From Pseudomonas oryzihabitans (GTDB taxonomy: Bacteria; Pseudomonadota; Gammaproteobacteria; Pseudomonadales; Pseudomonadaceae): a DNA stretch of 64,000 bases. The stretch spans positions 531,501 through 595,500 of the forward strand of contig NZ_CP017024.1 in the NCBI RefSeq assembly GCF_014522265.1, written 5' to 3'. Shown here one piece after another: positions 25,420-33,762 of this stretch. Made by a program: the position numbers and the translations under genes. A model generated the notes under the pieces. It was not told the origin of the DNA. It was given only the letters and a program-made list of their open reading frames with translations, and ran no database searches. Positions within the stretch are counted from its first letter, which is position 1. Each line of letters begins with the position of its first letter.

Positions 25420-25668
25420 TCAGGCGGTAGCCTGAGCGCTCTTGAGCAGCTGAGCGACGCGCTCGGACGGCTGGGCGCCCTGCGACAGCCAGTAGCTGGC
25501 ACGCTCTTGATCCACCGACAGACGGATTTCGGCGCCGCTGGCCACCGGGTTGAAGAAACCGATGCGCTCGACGAAACGACCATCACGCGCATTGCGGCTG
25601 TTGGTCACGGTCAGGTGGTAGAAGGGGCGCTTCTTGGAGCCGCCACGGGCTAGACGGATGGTTACCAT
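25420..25668 (-). CDS. rpsP: Ribosomal protein bS16
   Basis: 82-residue small-subunit protein: '[30 protein letters not shown]', '[12 protein letters not shown]'. The start at 25668 is the universal bS16 N-terminus; 61 additional in-frame codons upstream cover the promoter and are not translated. It is the first gene of the rpsP-rimM-trmD-rplS operon, with a good sigma-70 promoter 71-99 bp upstream. Confidence 0.99.
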   Translation of the reverse strand: MVTIRLARGGSKKRPFYHLTVTNSRNARDGRFVERIGFFNPVASGAEIRLSVDQERASYWLSQGAQPSERVAQLLKSAQATA

Positions 25669-25738
25669 TGAACTTCGTTCCTGTAGTCGGTGCTTGTAGC
25701 TGTGGGCACACTGGGCCACATGGCCCGAAAGGCCGCAT

Positions 25739-25767
25739 ATTCTAAGGGCTGTCACCCGGTTTGCCAA
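25739..25767 (-). promoter_or_regulatory. Sigma-70 promoter of the rpsP operon
   Basis: On the minus strand TTGGCA (25767-25762) and TAGAAT (25744-25739) are separated by exactly 17 bp. It lies in the 250-bp ffh-rpsP gap and points toward rpsP, giving a leader of about 60 nt. Both hexamers differ from consensus by one base (TTGACA and TATAAT). Confidence 0.7.
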
Positions 25768-25918
25768 TGGCTTTAAACGGTGCCCTCGGCATTGCGGCAG
25801 CCTGGAGACTCCAGCAGCGGAGCCTCGTCGCTCGCGAAGGTGCATCAGCACTGGTGCCGACGCCCTTCACAGAGCCCTTGCCGGTGCCGACCATCTGGCG
25901 ACGGGCGGCACCAGGAAA

Positions 25919-27298
25919 TCACATCTTGGGCATGCCGCCGCCGGGGAGCATGCTGCCCATGCCGCGCATCATCTTGGCCATGCCACCCTTGGCGGTGACC
26001 TTCTTCATCATCTTCTGCATCTGCTTGTGCTGCTTGATGAGGCGGCCGACGTCCTGCACCTGGGTACCGGAACCCAGAGCGATACGCTTCTTGCGCGAGC
26101 CGCTGATCAGCTCCGGATCACGGCGCTCGGCCGGGGTCATGGAGTCGATGATGGCTTCCATCTGCTTGAAATGCTTTTCCGCGGCGCCCTGGGCATTGCC
26201 CATCTGCTGGATGTTCATGCCGCCCATCATGGTCGGCAGCTTGTCCATCAGCGAACCCAGGCCGCCCATGTTCTTCATCTGGCGCAACTGGTCGCGGAAG
26301 TCTTCGAGATCGAAGCCCTTGCCCTTCTTGAGCTTCTTGGCCAGTTTGTCGGCCTTCTCGCGATCCAGGGTCTGCTCGGCCTGCTCGATCAGCGAGAGGA
26401 CGTCGCCCATGCCGAGGATGCGCGAGGCGACGCGATCCGGGTGGAAGGGGTCGAGGGCTTCGCTCTTCTCGCCCATGCCGATGAATTTGATCGGTTTGCC
26501 GGTGATGTGGCGGACCGACAGGGCGGCACCGCCCCGGGCATCGCCATCGACCTTGGTCAGGATCACGCCGGTCAGCGGCAGGGCGTCGTTGAAGGCCTTG
26601 GCGGTGTTGGCGGCGTCCTGACCGGTCATGGCGTCGACCACGAACAGGGTCTCGGCCGGCCTGGTGGCGGCATGGACCTGCTGGATCTCCGCCATCATCT
26701 CGCTATCGATGTGCAGGCGACCGGCGGTGTCGACGATGACCACGTCAATGAACTTGAGCTTGGCCTCACGGATGGCGGCCTGGGCGATCTCCACCGGCTT
26801 CTGGCTGATGTCGGAGGGGAAGAAGATGACCCCGACCTCCCCGGCCAGGGTCTCCAGCTGCTTGATGGCGGCCGGGCGGTAGACGTCGGCGGAGACGACC
26901 ATGACGGTCTTCTTCTTGCGCTCCTTGAGGAAGCGCGCCAGCTTGCCCGCGGTGGTGGTCTTGCCCGCGCCCTGCAGGCCGGCCATGAGGATGACCGCCG
27001 GCGGCGCGACGTTGAGCGCCAGATCCTCGTTCGCCGCACCCATGATGGCTTCGAGTTCGGCGCGCACGATCTTCACGAAGGCCTGTCCCGGCGTCAGGCT
27101 CTTGGACACCTCGGTGCCGACCGCCCGCTCCTTGACCCGGTTGACGAACTCCTTGACCACCGGCAGGGCGACGTCTGCCTCGAGCAGCGCCATGCGCACC
27201 TCGCGCAGGGTGTCCTTGATGTTGTCTTCGGTGAGCTTGGCCTTGCCGGTAATGTGGCGCAGGCTTTGGGACAGGCGGTCTGTGAGATTCTCGAACAT
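25919..27298 (-). CDS. ffh: Signal recognition particle protein Ffh
   Basis: 459-residue SRP54 GTPase that, with 4.5S RNA, targets membrane proteins to FtsY and SecYEG. The N domain (1-95) precedes the G domain with P-loop 'GLQGAGKTTTAGKLA', 'DTAGRLHIDSEMM', 'TKVDGDARGGAAL' and 'GMGEKSEALDPF'. The Met-rich M domain (about 300-459) has 'MKNMGGLGSLMDKLPTMMGGMNIQQMG', the RNA-binding 'ISGSRKKRIALGSGTQVQDVGRLIKQ' and a Gly/Met tail. All motifs are intact. A TATACT-like -10 stands about 37 bp upstream of the start. Confidence 0.99.
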   Translation of the reverse strand: MFENLTDRLSQSLRHITGKAKLTEDNIKDTLREVRMALLEADVALPVVKEFVNRVKERAVGTEVSKSLTPGQAFVKIVRAELEAIMGAANEDLALNVAPPAVILMAGLQGAGKTTTAGKLARFLKERKKKTVMVVSADVYRPAAIKQLETLAGEVGVIFFPSDISQKPVEIAQAAIREAKLKFIDVVIVDTAGRLHIDSEMMAEIQQVHAATRPAETLFVVDAMTGQDAANTAKAFNDALPLTGVILTKVDGDARGGAALSVRHITGKPIKFIGMGEKSEALDPFHPDRVASRILGMGDVLSLIEQAEQTLDREKADKLAKKLKKGKGFDLEDFRDQLRQMKNMGGLGSLMDKLPTMMGGMNIQQMGNAQGAAEKHFKQMEAIIDSMTPAERRDPELISGSRKKRIALGSGTQVQDVGRLIKQHKQMQKMMKKVTAKGGMAKMMRGMGSMLPGGGMPKM

Positions 27299-27434
27299 GC
27301 GGACATCCAGGGCAGAAACGGCGGCTGACCGACAAGTATAACGAAAGAGCGCCTGACCAGGGATAGCCGCTGGGGCCTGTACCGCATGAATCCGTCAGCA
27401 GTGCCCGATTCGGCGGGCAGCTGAGAAGGGAGGG

Positions 27435-27460
27435 AAAGGCACCGGCGCCCAGGCCGGTGC
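27435..27460 (-). terminator. Likely terminator of the 28-residue ORF
   Basis: On the minus strand GCACCGGC-CTGGGC-GCCGGTGC forms an 8-bp GC stem followed by C-TTTCCC, 14 bp after the stop at 27475. The T run is short, so efficiency is uncertain. Confidence 0.5.
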
Positions 27461-27474
27461 ACGAGGGGACGGGA

Positions 27475-27561
27475 TCAGAAAATCAGCGAGAAGATGCCGA
27501 TGACCACCACCAGGCCGATCAGAAAGATGATGCCCATGGTACCGCCGAGAAATTTAAGCAT
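27475..27561 (-). CDS. Small membrane peptide, 28 residues
   Basis: A short frame, MLKFLGGTMGIIFLIGLVVV followed by IGIFSLIF, that is nearly all one transmembrane helix with a lone Lys near the N-terminus. The ATG at 27561 has AGAGG 9 bp upstream, and a hairpin terminator follows the stop, so it looks like a real independent unit between ffh and the CcsA-like gene. The frame is open 59 codons further upstream, but there it crosses the next gene's promoter and is not protein-like. Function unknown; single-helix peptides of this type often tune membrane complexes. Confidence 0.6.
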   Translation of the reverse strand: MLKFLGGTMGIIFLIGLVVVIGIFSLIF

Positions 27562-27718
27562 GGTCGCGACCTCTTCTAGATATGTACCTCTTGGGACCAC
27601 CCGGTGGCGGCAAGGGTTCGCCCAGTCTGGCCAGCCGGCGCCAGGGCGCGGCTCAGACTTTCTGTACCGCCCTGTCTGTGCCACACTCGCCTGCTTTCCG
27701 CTCTGCTGAAACCGGACC

Positions 27719-28519
27719 ATGCACGCCCTGCTGCCCACCCTCCTGGCCGCCGCCCTCTATCTGCTCGCGACCCTCTACCAGGGCAGTTGCCTGCTGCGCA
27801 AACAGCCATCGAACAAGCCCCTGGTCCTGGGTGCCGGCATCCTGGCCCTGCTGCCCCACGCCCTGGCGGTCTACCTGCAGCTGATCCTCGAGCCGACCCT
27901 GAGCCTGGACTTCTTCGACGCCTCGAGCCTGATCTCGGCGACCGCCATCGCCCTGATGCTGATCGGTTGCCTGCGCATGCCGCTGCAACCCTTGCTGGTG
28001 CTGGTCTATCCCCTCGGCGCCGTCACCGCGCTGCTGGCCGAATTCGTGCCGCCGGGCACCGTGACCCCGCTGGACGTATCGCCCAGGATCGTCGTGCACG
28101 TACTGCTGTCGATCATCGCCTATGGTCTCTTCACCCTGGCGGTGCTGCAGTCCTGCCTGGTGCTGTTGCAGAACCATCAACTCAAGAACAAGCACCCCTC
28201 GGGACTGATCCGCAGCTTTCCGCCGCTACAGACCATGGAAAGCCTGCTGTTCGGCTTTCTCTGGGCTGGCTGGGTAGTGCTGTCACTGGCGCTGATCTCC
28301 GGCTGGTTCTTTGTCGAGGATATGTTCGCCCAGCACCTGATCCACAAGACGGTGCTCTCCTGCATCGCCTGGGTGGTGTTCGGCATCCTGCTGTGGGGTC
28401 GCCATCGCCTGGGCTGGCGCGGCCATACGGCGATCCGCTGGACGCTGCTGGGCTTCATCCTGCTGATGCTGGCCTACTTCGGTAGCAAGCTGGTGCGGGA
28501 ATTCATCCTGCATCGTTGA
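27719..28519 (+). CDS. CcsA/YpjD-family inner-membrane protein (cytochrome c assembly-like)
   Basis: 266 residues with about eight transmembrane helices. It belongs to the CcmC/CcsA-like cytochrome c assembly family: 'HVLLSIIAYGLFTLAVLQSCLVLLQNHQLK', 'WAGWVVLSLALISGWFF' and 'HKTVLSCIAWVVFGILLWGRHRLGWRG' contain the conserved His and Trp-rich heme-handling features, though the strict WWD motif is altered. The E. coli relative YpjD is functionally uncharacterised. It is divergent from ffh and its small neighbour, as in other Pseudomonas. Confidence 0.85.
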   Translation: MHALLPTLLAAALYLLATLYQGSCLLRKQPSNKPLVLGAGILALLPHALAVYLQLILEPTLSLDFFDASSLISATAIALMLIGCLRMPLQPLLVLVYPLGAVTALLAEFVPPGTVTPLDVSPRIVVHVLLSIIAYGLFTLAVLQSCLVLLQNHQLKNKHPSGLIRSFPPLQTMESLLFGFLWAGWVVLSLALISGWFFVEDMFAQHLIHKTVLSCIAWVVFGILLWGRHRLGWRGHTAIRWTLLGFILLMLAYFGSKLVREFILHR

Positions 28520-28707
28520 CAGTCGTCGTTCCACTACCTGCATAATCAGGCGACCGAACCACGTTCGGCGCGACCCGGCCAACAGCCGCTTCGCGCCCGG
28601 CACGTCATAACAGGTCGTCCCGCCCGTCCCCATCCTCGGACAGCCGCTGCCCCATCGGGCCGCTCCGGCAGACGCCTCCTACAAGAACGACTGCCCGGTA
28701 ACCCTGC

Positions 28708-30012
28708 ATGTCCACGACCGCTGCCGCCTTCGACGCGCCCACCTCCGTGCCGCGCAATTCCCCCACCCGCGTGGCCACCGCCAGCTTCATCGGCACCGCC
28801 ATCGAGTTCTACGACTTCTATGTCTATGCCACGGCCGCGGCCCTGGTGATCGGCCCGGTATTCTTTCCCCAGGGCGCGGGCATGGCCCAGACCCTCAGCG
28901 CCTTCATCACCTTTGGCATCGCCTTCCTGGCGCGCCCCCTGGGTTCGCTGCTGTTCGGCCATTTCGGCGATCGCATCGGCCGCAAGTCCACGCTGGTGGC
29001 CTCGCTGCTGCTGATGGGCATCTCCACCACCCTGATCGGTCTCCTGCCCGGCTATGCCAGCATCGGCGTCTGGGCACCGATCCTGCTGTGCCTGCTGAGA
29101 TTCGGCCAGGGCCTGGGCCTGGGTGGCGAATGGGGCGGCGCGGCGCTGCTGGCCACCGAGAATGCCCCACCCGGCAAGCGCGCCTGGTTTGGCATGTTCC
29201 CCCAGCTCGGCCCTTCCATCGGCTTCCTCATGGCCAACGGCCTGTTCCTGGCCCTGGCGCTGCTGCTGGACGACGAGCAATTCCGCGCCTGGGGCTGGCG
29301 CATCCCCTTCCTGCTCAGCGCCCTGCTGGTGGTGGTCGGCCTCTATGTGAGGTTGTCGCTGCACGAGACGCCGGTGTTCGCCGAGGCCATGGCCCGTCGC
29401 GAGAAGTTGCGCCTGCCCATGGTCGAGACCTTTGGCAAGCACGGCAAGGCGGTACTGCTGGGCGCTCTGAGCATGGTGGTGTGCTACGCCCTCTTCTACA
29501 TCTCCACGGTGTTCTCGCTGAGCTACGGAGTGAAGAACCTCGGCTACAGCCGCCAGGAATTCCTCGGCCTGCTCTGCGTGGCGGTGCTGTTCATGGCCCT
29601 GGCCACGCCGCTTTCGGCCTGGCTGGCGGATCGCTTCGGCCGCAAGCCGGTACTGGCGGTGAGCGCTATCGCCGCCCTGCTGTCGGGCTTTGCCATGGAG
29701 CCGCTGCTGACCCATGGTTCCAGCCAGGCGGTCGGCCTGTTCCTGGCCCTGGAGCTGTTTCTCATGGGCATGACCTTCGGCCCCATGGGCGCCCTGCTGC
29801 CGGAGATCTTCCCGACCCGGGTGCGCTACACCGGTGCCTCGGCGGCCTACAACCTGGGCGGCATCCTCGGCGCCTCCCTGGCGCCCTATGCCGCGCAGCA
29901 ACTGGTGGAAGCCGGTGGCCTGAGCTGGGTGGGTGGCTATGTCTCGGCGGCGGCGGCCATCAGCCTTGTGGCGGTGCTGTGCATGCGCGAAACGCGCGAC
30001 CAGTCGCTGTAG
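28708..30012 (+). CDS. MHS-family MFS transporter
   Basis: 434-residue inner-membrane symporter with 12 predicted helices. Family signatures: 'GTAIEFYDFYVYATAAALVIG' in helix 1, 'GHFGDRIGRKSTL' in loop 2-3, 'RFGQGLGLGGEWGGAALLATENAPPGKRAWFG' in helices 4-5, and 'WLADRFGRKPVL' in loop 8-9. The length is standard, unlike the 540-residue relative at 9030. Likely substrates are organic acids or shikimate-like compounds; context gives no hint. It is followed by a bidirectional terminator shared with purT. Confidence 0.92.
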   Translation: MSTTAAAFDAPTSVPRNSPTRVATASFIGTAIEFYDFYVYATAAALVIGPVFFPQGAGMAQTLSAFITFGIAFLARPLGSLLFGHFGDRIGRKSTLVASLLLMGISTTLIGLLPGYASIGVWAPILLCLLRFGQGLGLGGEWGGAALLATENAPPGKRAWFGMFPQLGPSIGFLMANGLFLALALLLDDEQFRAWGWRIPFLLSALLVVVGLYVRLSLHETPVFAEAMARREKLRLPMVETFGKHGKAVLLGALSMVVCYALFYISTVFSLSYGVKNLGYSRQEFLGLLCVAVLFMALATPLSAWLADRFGRKPVLAVSAIAALLSGFAMEPLLTHGSSQAVGLFLALELFLMGMTFGPMGALLPEIFPTRVRYTGASAAYNLGGILGASLAPYAAQQLVEAGGLSWVGGYVSAAAAISLVAVLCMRETRDQSL

Positions 30013-30027
30013 ATTTTTCTACCCAAT

Positions 30028-30055
30028 AAAAAAGGGCCCCGCGGGGCCCTTTTTT
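30028..30055. terminator. Bidirectional Rho-independent terminator
   Basis: Perfect 13-bp inverted repeat AAAAAAGGGCCCC / GGGGCCCTTTTTT with a GC loop. It lies between the convergent MFS gene (stop 30012) and purT (stop 30074), and serves both strands. Confidence 0.93.
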
Positions 30056-30073
30056 CGTGATGCGCAGACGACG

Positions 30074-31255
30074 TTACAACTCGACCTTCACCGCCTGGGA
30101 CGCACGCACGGCCTTGGCCCGCGCGGCCTCGATGCTTTCATCGCGGGCCAGGGCCACGCCCATGCGCCGCTGCCCCTTCACCTCCGGCTTGCCGAACAGA
30201 CGCAGTGCGGTGTCGGGTTCGGCCAGGGCCGCGCCGAGGTTGGCGAAGGCGGTCTGGCGCGAGTCGCCGTCCACCAGGATCACCGCCGAGGCCGAGGGAC
30301 CGAACTGGCGGATGGTGGGAATCGGCAGGCCGAGGATGGCCCGGGCATGCAGGGCGAATTCGGAGAGATCCTGGGAGATCAGAGTCACCAGGCCGGTGTC
30401 GTGGGGCCGCGGCGAAACCTCGCTGAACCAGACCTGGTCGCCCTTGACGAACAGCTCCACGCCGAACAGACCGCGACCGCCCAGGGCCTCGGTGACGGCG
30501 CGAGCGACCCGTTCGGATTCGGCCAGGGCCTGCTCGCTCATGGCCTGGGGCTGCCAGGACTCGTGGTAGTCGCCCTTGACCTGGCGATGCCCGACCGGTG
30601 CGCAGAAGGAGGTGCCGCCGACGTGGCGCACGGTCAGCAGGGTGATCTCGTAGTCGAAGTCGACGAAACCCTCGACGATCACCCGGCCCTTGCCGGCACG
30701 CCCGCCTTCCTGGGCGTACTGCCAGGCGGCCTGCAGCTCGTCGGCGCTGCGCAGCAGACTCTGGCCCTTGCCCGAGGAACTCATGATCGGCTTGACCACG
30801 CAGGGATAGCCCAGCGCCTCGGCGGCGGCGGCGTAGTCTTCGTAGGTGTCGGCGAAGTAATAGGGCGAGGTGGGCAGGCCCAGTTCCTCGGCGGCGAGGC
30901 GACGGATGCCTTCGCGATTCATGGTCAGCTGGGCCGCACGGGCGGTAGGCACCACGGTGTAGCCCTCGCCTTCCAGCTCCACCAGGGTAGCGGTGGCGAT
31001 GGCTTCGATTTCCGGCACGATGAAGTGCGGCTGCTCGCGCTCGATCACCGCGCGCAGGGCGGCACCGTCGAGCATGTCGATGACGTGACTGCGGTGGGCG
31101 ACCTGCATGGCCGGGGCATCGGCATAGCGATCCACGGCGATGACTTCGACGCCCAGGCGCTGCAGTTCGATGACGACTTCCTTGCCCAGTTCGCCGGAGC
31201 CGCAGAGCAGCACGCGGGTGGCGCTGGGGGACAGGGGGGTACCGATACGGGGCAT
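30074..31255 (-). CDS. purT: Formate-dependent GAR transformylase PurT
   Basis: 393-residue ATP-grasp enzyme that makes formyl-GAR from GAR, formate and ATP in purine synthesis. It has an N-terminal pre-ATP-grasp domain ('[30 protein letters not shown]'), a central ATP-grasp domain ('[20 protein letters not shown]', '[17 protein letters not shown]', '[26 protein letters not shown]') and a C-terminal lid. All features are complete. It may share a transcript with the DUF1289 gene 21 bp upstream. Confidence 0.98.
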   Translation of the reverse strand: MPRIGTPLSPSATRVLLCGSGELGKEVVIELQRLGVEVIAVDRYADAPAMQVAHRSHVIDMLDGAALRAVIEREQPHFIVPEIEAIATATLVELEGEGYTVVPTARAAQLTMNREGIRRLAAEELGLPTSPYYFADTYEDYAAAAEALGYPCVVKPIMSSSGKGQSLLRSADELQAAWQYAQEGGRAGKGRVIVEGFVDFDYEITLLTVRHVGGTSFCAPVGHRQVKGDYHESWQPQAMSEQALAESERVARAVTEALGGRGLFGVELFVKGDQVWFSEVSPRPHDTGLVTLISQDLSEFALHARAILGLPIPTIRQFGPSASAVILVDGDSRQTAFANLGAALAEPDTALRLFGKPEVKGQRRMGVALARDESIEAARAKAVRASQAVKVEL

Positions 31256-31276
31256 GACAGATCTCTCCGGCTGATA

Positions 31277-31474
31277 TCAGGTCAGGAAGGCCGCACCGCT
31301 CGCTCGCGCCCGCTCGCCGCAACGCAGCAGCACCTCGCGGCGCTCGCTCTCGCTCATGGACATCCAGCGGGTGATCTCGGCGGCGCTGCGCTGGCAACCG
31401 ATGCAGATGTCCTGTTCGTCCAGGGCACAGACATGGACGCAGGGCGAACGCACGGGTGAATCGGCGGTGGTCAT
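31277..31474 (-). CDS. DUF1289 small zinc-binding protein
   Basis: 65-residue protein with CxxxC ... CxxC in 'SPCVHVCALDEQDICIGCQRS', followed by 'EITRWMSMSESERREVL', the hallmark of DUF1289 (YdhL-type). It probably binds a metal. The start at 31474 has GAGGGAA 8 bp upstream; the frame is open 27 codons further but overlaps the Nudix gene's 3' end. It lies between the NudL-like gene and purT on the same strand. Function unknown. Confidence 0.88.
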   Translation of the reverse strand: MTTADSPVRSPCVHVCALDEQDICIGCQRSAAEITRWMSMSESERREVLLRCGERARASGAAFLT

Positions 31475-31551
31475 GCGGCTTCCCTCGAATGGCCGCGCAT
31501 TGTGCCCGTTAATACCAAATTTGGCATGTGCCTTTACCTTGCCGATACCGC

Positions 31552-32139
31552 TCAATCCCGCTTGGGCGGTGCCTTGAGCACGATACCGGCGTCGTACAGC
31601 AGGTTGACCAGTTCGACGATGATCACCGCGGTCAGCCCCCAGATGCGGTGCTCGCCATATTGATAGCTGGGCACCTGCCAGCGCAGGCCATCGTGGTCGA
31701 CCCGGAAGGTGTAATCCGGCGGCACCTCGCAGAAGAACCGCAGGGGCACGGTGAAGATCGCGGCGATCTCGGCTTCGCTGGGAATGTATTCGAGCTGATC
31801 CGGAATCAGGGCGACGACGGGGGTCACCGCCAGGCCGTAGCGCGACACCAGCGGACTCAGGGGCGCGATGACTTCCACCAGACCCGGTGGCAGCCCGACC
31901 TCTTCCTCGGCCTCGCGCAGGGCGGTGGCCACCAGGTCGGCATCCTCGGGATCGCGCCGCCCGCCCGGCAGGGCCACCTCGCCACCGTGGGTGGACAGGT
32001 TGCTGGCCCTCAGGGTGAGCAGCAACTCGGGATGCTCGCCACGAATGATGGGCACCAGCACCGCCGCTTCCTGGTAGCTTTCGGTGCCGCTCAGGGTGCG
32101 CGGCTGATAGTGACGCAGGCGCTGGAGCAACTCATCCAC
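31552..32139 (-). CDS. CoA pyrophosphatase (Nudix, NudL-like)
   Basis: 195-residue Nudix hydrolase. The full Nudix box G-x5-E-x7-REUxEExGU is visible in 'GGRRDPEDADLVATALREAEEEVGL', directly preceded by the CoA-specific UPF0035 motif 'LLTLRASNLSTHGGEVALPGG'. Such enzymes split CoA or acyl-CoA to 3',5'-ADP and phosphopantetheine. It is divergent from the second Nudix gene at 32267 with 127 bp between them, and is followed by the DUF1289 gene and purT. Confidence 0.92.
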   Translation of the reverse strand: MDELLQRLRHYQPRTLSGTESYQEAAVLVPIIRGEHPELLLTLRASNLSTHGGEVALPGGRRDPEDADLVATALREAEEEVGLPPGLVEVIAPLSPLVSRYGLAVTPVVALIPDQLEYIPSEAEIAAIFTVPLRFFCEVPPDYTFRVDHDGLRWQVPSYQYGEHRIWGLTAVIIVELVNLLYDAGIVLKAPPKRD

Positions 32140-32266
32140 GCCAAGATTCTCCCTTGCTCATCGTATCCCCTGGATCATGGCATGCCCGCCGGGCAATCCC
32201 AAGTCCTGCCATCGCTTGCGAGGCCCGGGAGCGTCCCGGCACACTGCAGCAAAACGAGGATGAACC

Positions 32267-32821
32267 ATGAAGCATTGCAATCACTGTGGCGGCCTGCTGG
32301 AAGCGCGCATTCCCGCGGGTGACAACCGGATGCGCCTGGTCTGCAGCCAGTGCGGCGCAGTGCATTATCAGAATCCGCGGGTGGTGGCTGGCTGCCTGGC
32401 GACCTGGGAGGGCAAGGTGCTGCTCTGCCAGCGCGCGATCGAGCCGCGCCAGGGTTACTGGACGCTGCCGGCGGGCTTCATGGAAAACGGCGAGACCACC
32501 ACCGAAGCCGCCGCCCGCGAGACCCTCGAGGAAGCCGGCGCGCAGGTGCAGGGCCTGGAGCTCTATACCCTCTTCGATCTGCCGCACATCGATCAGATCT
32601 ACATGCTGTTCCGCGGCGAGCTGGTCGACGGCCGCTTTGCCGTCGGCGAGGAAAGTCTCGATGTGCGCCTTCTGGACGAAGCCGACATCCCCTGGTCGTC
32701 TCTGGCTTTTCCGACCATCAAGCGAACACTAGAATGCTTTTTCGCCGATCGCCGTCGCGGCGAGTATCCGTTGCGTCACGAGGGCATGGCGCCCATGGTG
32801 GTCGCACCCAAGCCTGCCTGA
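32267..32821 (+). CDS. Nudix hydrolase with N-terminal zinc ribbon
   Basis: 184 residues. Residues 1-30 form a zinc ribbon (CNHCGG ... LVCSQCGAVHYQNP, two CxxC pairs) like NudC (NAD pyrophosphatase), but shorter, with no N-terminal NudC domain. The Nudix box lies in 'GFMENGETTTEAAARETLEEAGA', with 'VLLCQRAIEPRQGYWTLPAG' before it. Substrates in this ADP-ribose/NADH-like group are broad. Start ATG 32267 follows ACGAGGA. The stop codon touches repeat copy B. Confidence 0.92.
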   Translation: MKHCNHCGGLLEARIPAGDNRMRLVCSQCGAVHYQNPRVVAGCLATWEGKVLLCQRAIEPRQGYWTLPAGFMENGETTTEAAARETLEEAGAQVQGLELYTLFDLPHIDQIYMLFRGELVDGRFAVGEESLDVRLLDEADIPWSSLAFPTIKRTLECFFADRRRGEYPLRHEGMAPMVVAPKPA

Positions 32822-32964
32822 GGGCCTGCTCAAAGTCTGCTGCGCGTCGGCCCAACGTCGTTGAAAATGCCGTCGGAATGCTCATTTACTATCTGTAAAC
32901 TCCGCTTCCTCAGCCATTTTCGCCTTGTTTGTCTCTAGCTCGCGAGACCTTGAACAGGCCCTGA
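32820..32964. repeat. IR-flanked intergenic element, copy B
   Basis: About 145 bp, bounded by GAGGGCCTGCTCAAAG-type and TTGAACAGGCCCTGA termini. The core reads ATGCTCATTTACTATCTGTAAA: the TTTAC/GTAAA stem of copy A is retained while the loop (TATCT) differs. It begins on the stop codon of the Nudix gene and ends 24 bp before the L,D-transpeptidase start. Confidence 0.82.
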
Positions 32965-32987
32965 GCTCTTCCGAGGATCTTCCCGAC

Positions 32988-33524
32988 ATGCGTCCGTTGC
33001 ACCTGTTGTTGGCGCTCTGCTATGTGCTGTGCGGTTCGTTGCTTCCCCAGCTGGCTCAGGCCAGCACCAGTGTCACGGTGATCCGCCAGCCGGCCGCGCC
33101 GCTGATCGACAAGGTGCTGGTGATCAAGTCGCGCAACCAGCTGCAGCTGCTCAGCGGCGATACCGTGATGAAGTCCTATCGCATCTCGCTGGGCAAGAAT
33201 CCCCGCGGCCCCAAGCTGCGCGAGGGCGACCAGCGTACGCCGGAAGGCTTCTACTGGATCGACTGGCGCAAGACCAGCGACAAGTTCAACCTGGCCATGC
33301 ACATCTCCTATCCCAACCGGGAGGATCTGGCCCGCGCGCATCAGGCTGGCGTACCCCCAGGCAGCATGATCATGCTGCACGGTACGCCCATCGACGAGGA
33401 ATACCCCGAGTGGTACTTCAACTCGTTGAACTGGACCAATGGCTGCGTCGCGCTGACCAACCATGACATGCGTGAGGTCTGGGGCCTGGTCAAGGACGGC
33501 ACCCTGATCGAGATCCGCCCCTGA
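32988..33524 (+). CDS. L,D-transpeptidase (YkuD family, YafK-like)
   Basis: 178-residue exported enzyme. The signal peptide is MRPLHLLLALCYVLCGSLLP with a cut near 'AQAS' (residue 24). The YkuD domain follows: 'DKVLVIKSRNQLQLLSGD', 'FYWIDWRKTSDKFNLAMHISYP' and the catalytic 'HGTPIDEE ... WTNGCVALTN' with the nucleophile Cys. Such enzymes form 3-3 cross-links in peptidoglycan, attach lipoprotein or, for YafK-type members, remove them. ATG 32988 is preferred over an upstream in-frame ATG inside repeat copy B because it begins a proper signal sequence. It is bracketed by repeats B and C. Confidence 0.9.
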   Translation: MRPLHLLLALCYVLCGSLLPQLAQASTSVTVIRQPAAPLIDKVLVIKSRNQLQLLSGDTVMKSYRISLGKNPRGPKLREGDQRTPEGFYWIDWRKTSDKFNLAMHISYPNREDLARAHQAGVPPGSMIMLHGTPIDEEYPEWYFNSLNWTNGCVALTNHDMREVWGLVKDGTLIEIRP

Positions 33525-33740
33525 GAGTCTATCCAAAGGCTGCTGCGCGTCGGCCGAACCGCGTTGAAGAGGCCCTGGGTCGCCAGTCCGACCTGGGCAG
33601 CCCCGTCGCAATGCTCATCTACCCTTCGTAAACTCGCGCGCGAGCCCGGTCGAGCGCGAGTCCGATCGCTTCCTCAGGTGTCTTCGCGGGGCCGCCCAGG
33701 CTTTGTTCGGCTCTGGCTCGCGAACCTTTGCACAGACTCT
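33524..33740. repeat. IR-flanked intergenic element, copy C
   Basis: 217-bp copy, starting at the last base of the L,D-transpeptidase stop. The termini are AGAGTCTATCCAAAGG and CCTTTGCACAGACTCT. The core is ATGCTCATCTACCCTTCGTAAA. It has extra arms relative to copies A and B, among them GAGCGCGAGTCCGATC, which is also in copy D. The ABC ATPase gene stops 22 bp further on. Confidence 0.82.
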
Positions 33741-33762
33741 GCGCCGATAGGCGTCCCCTGTC

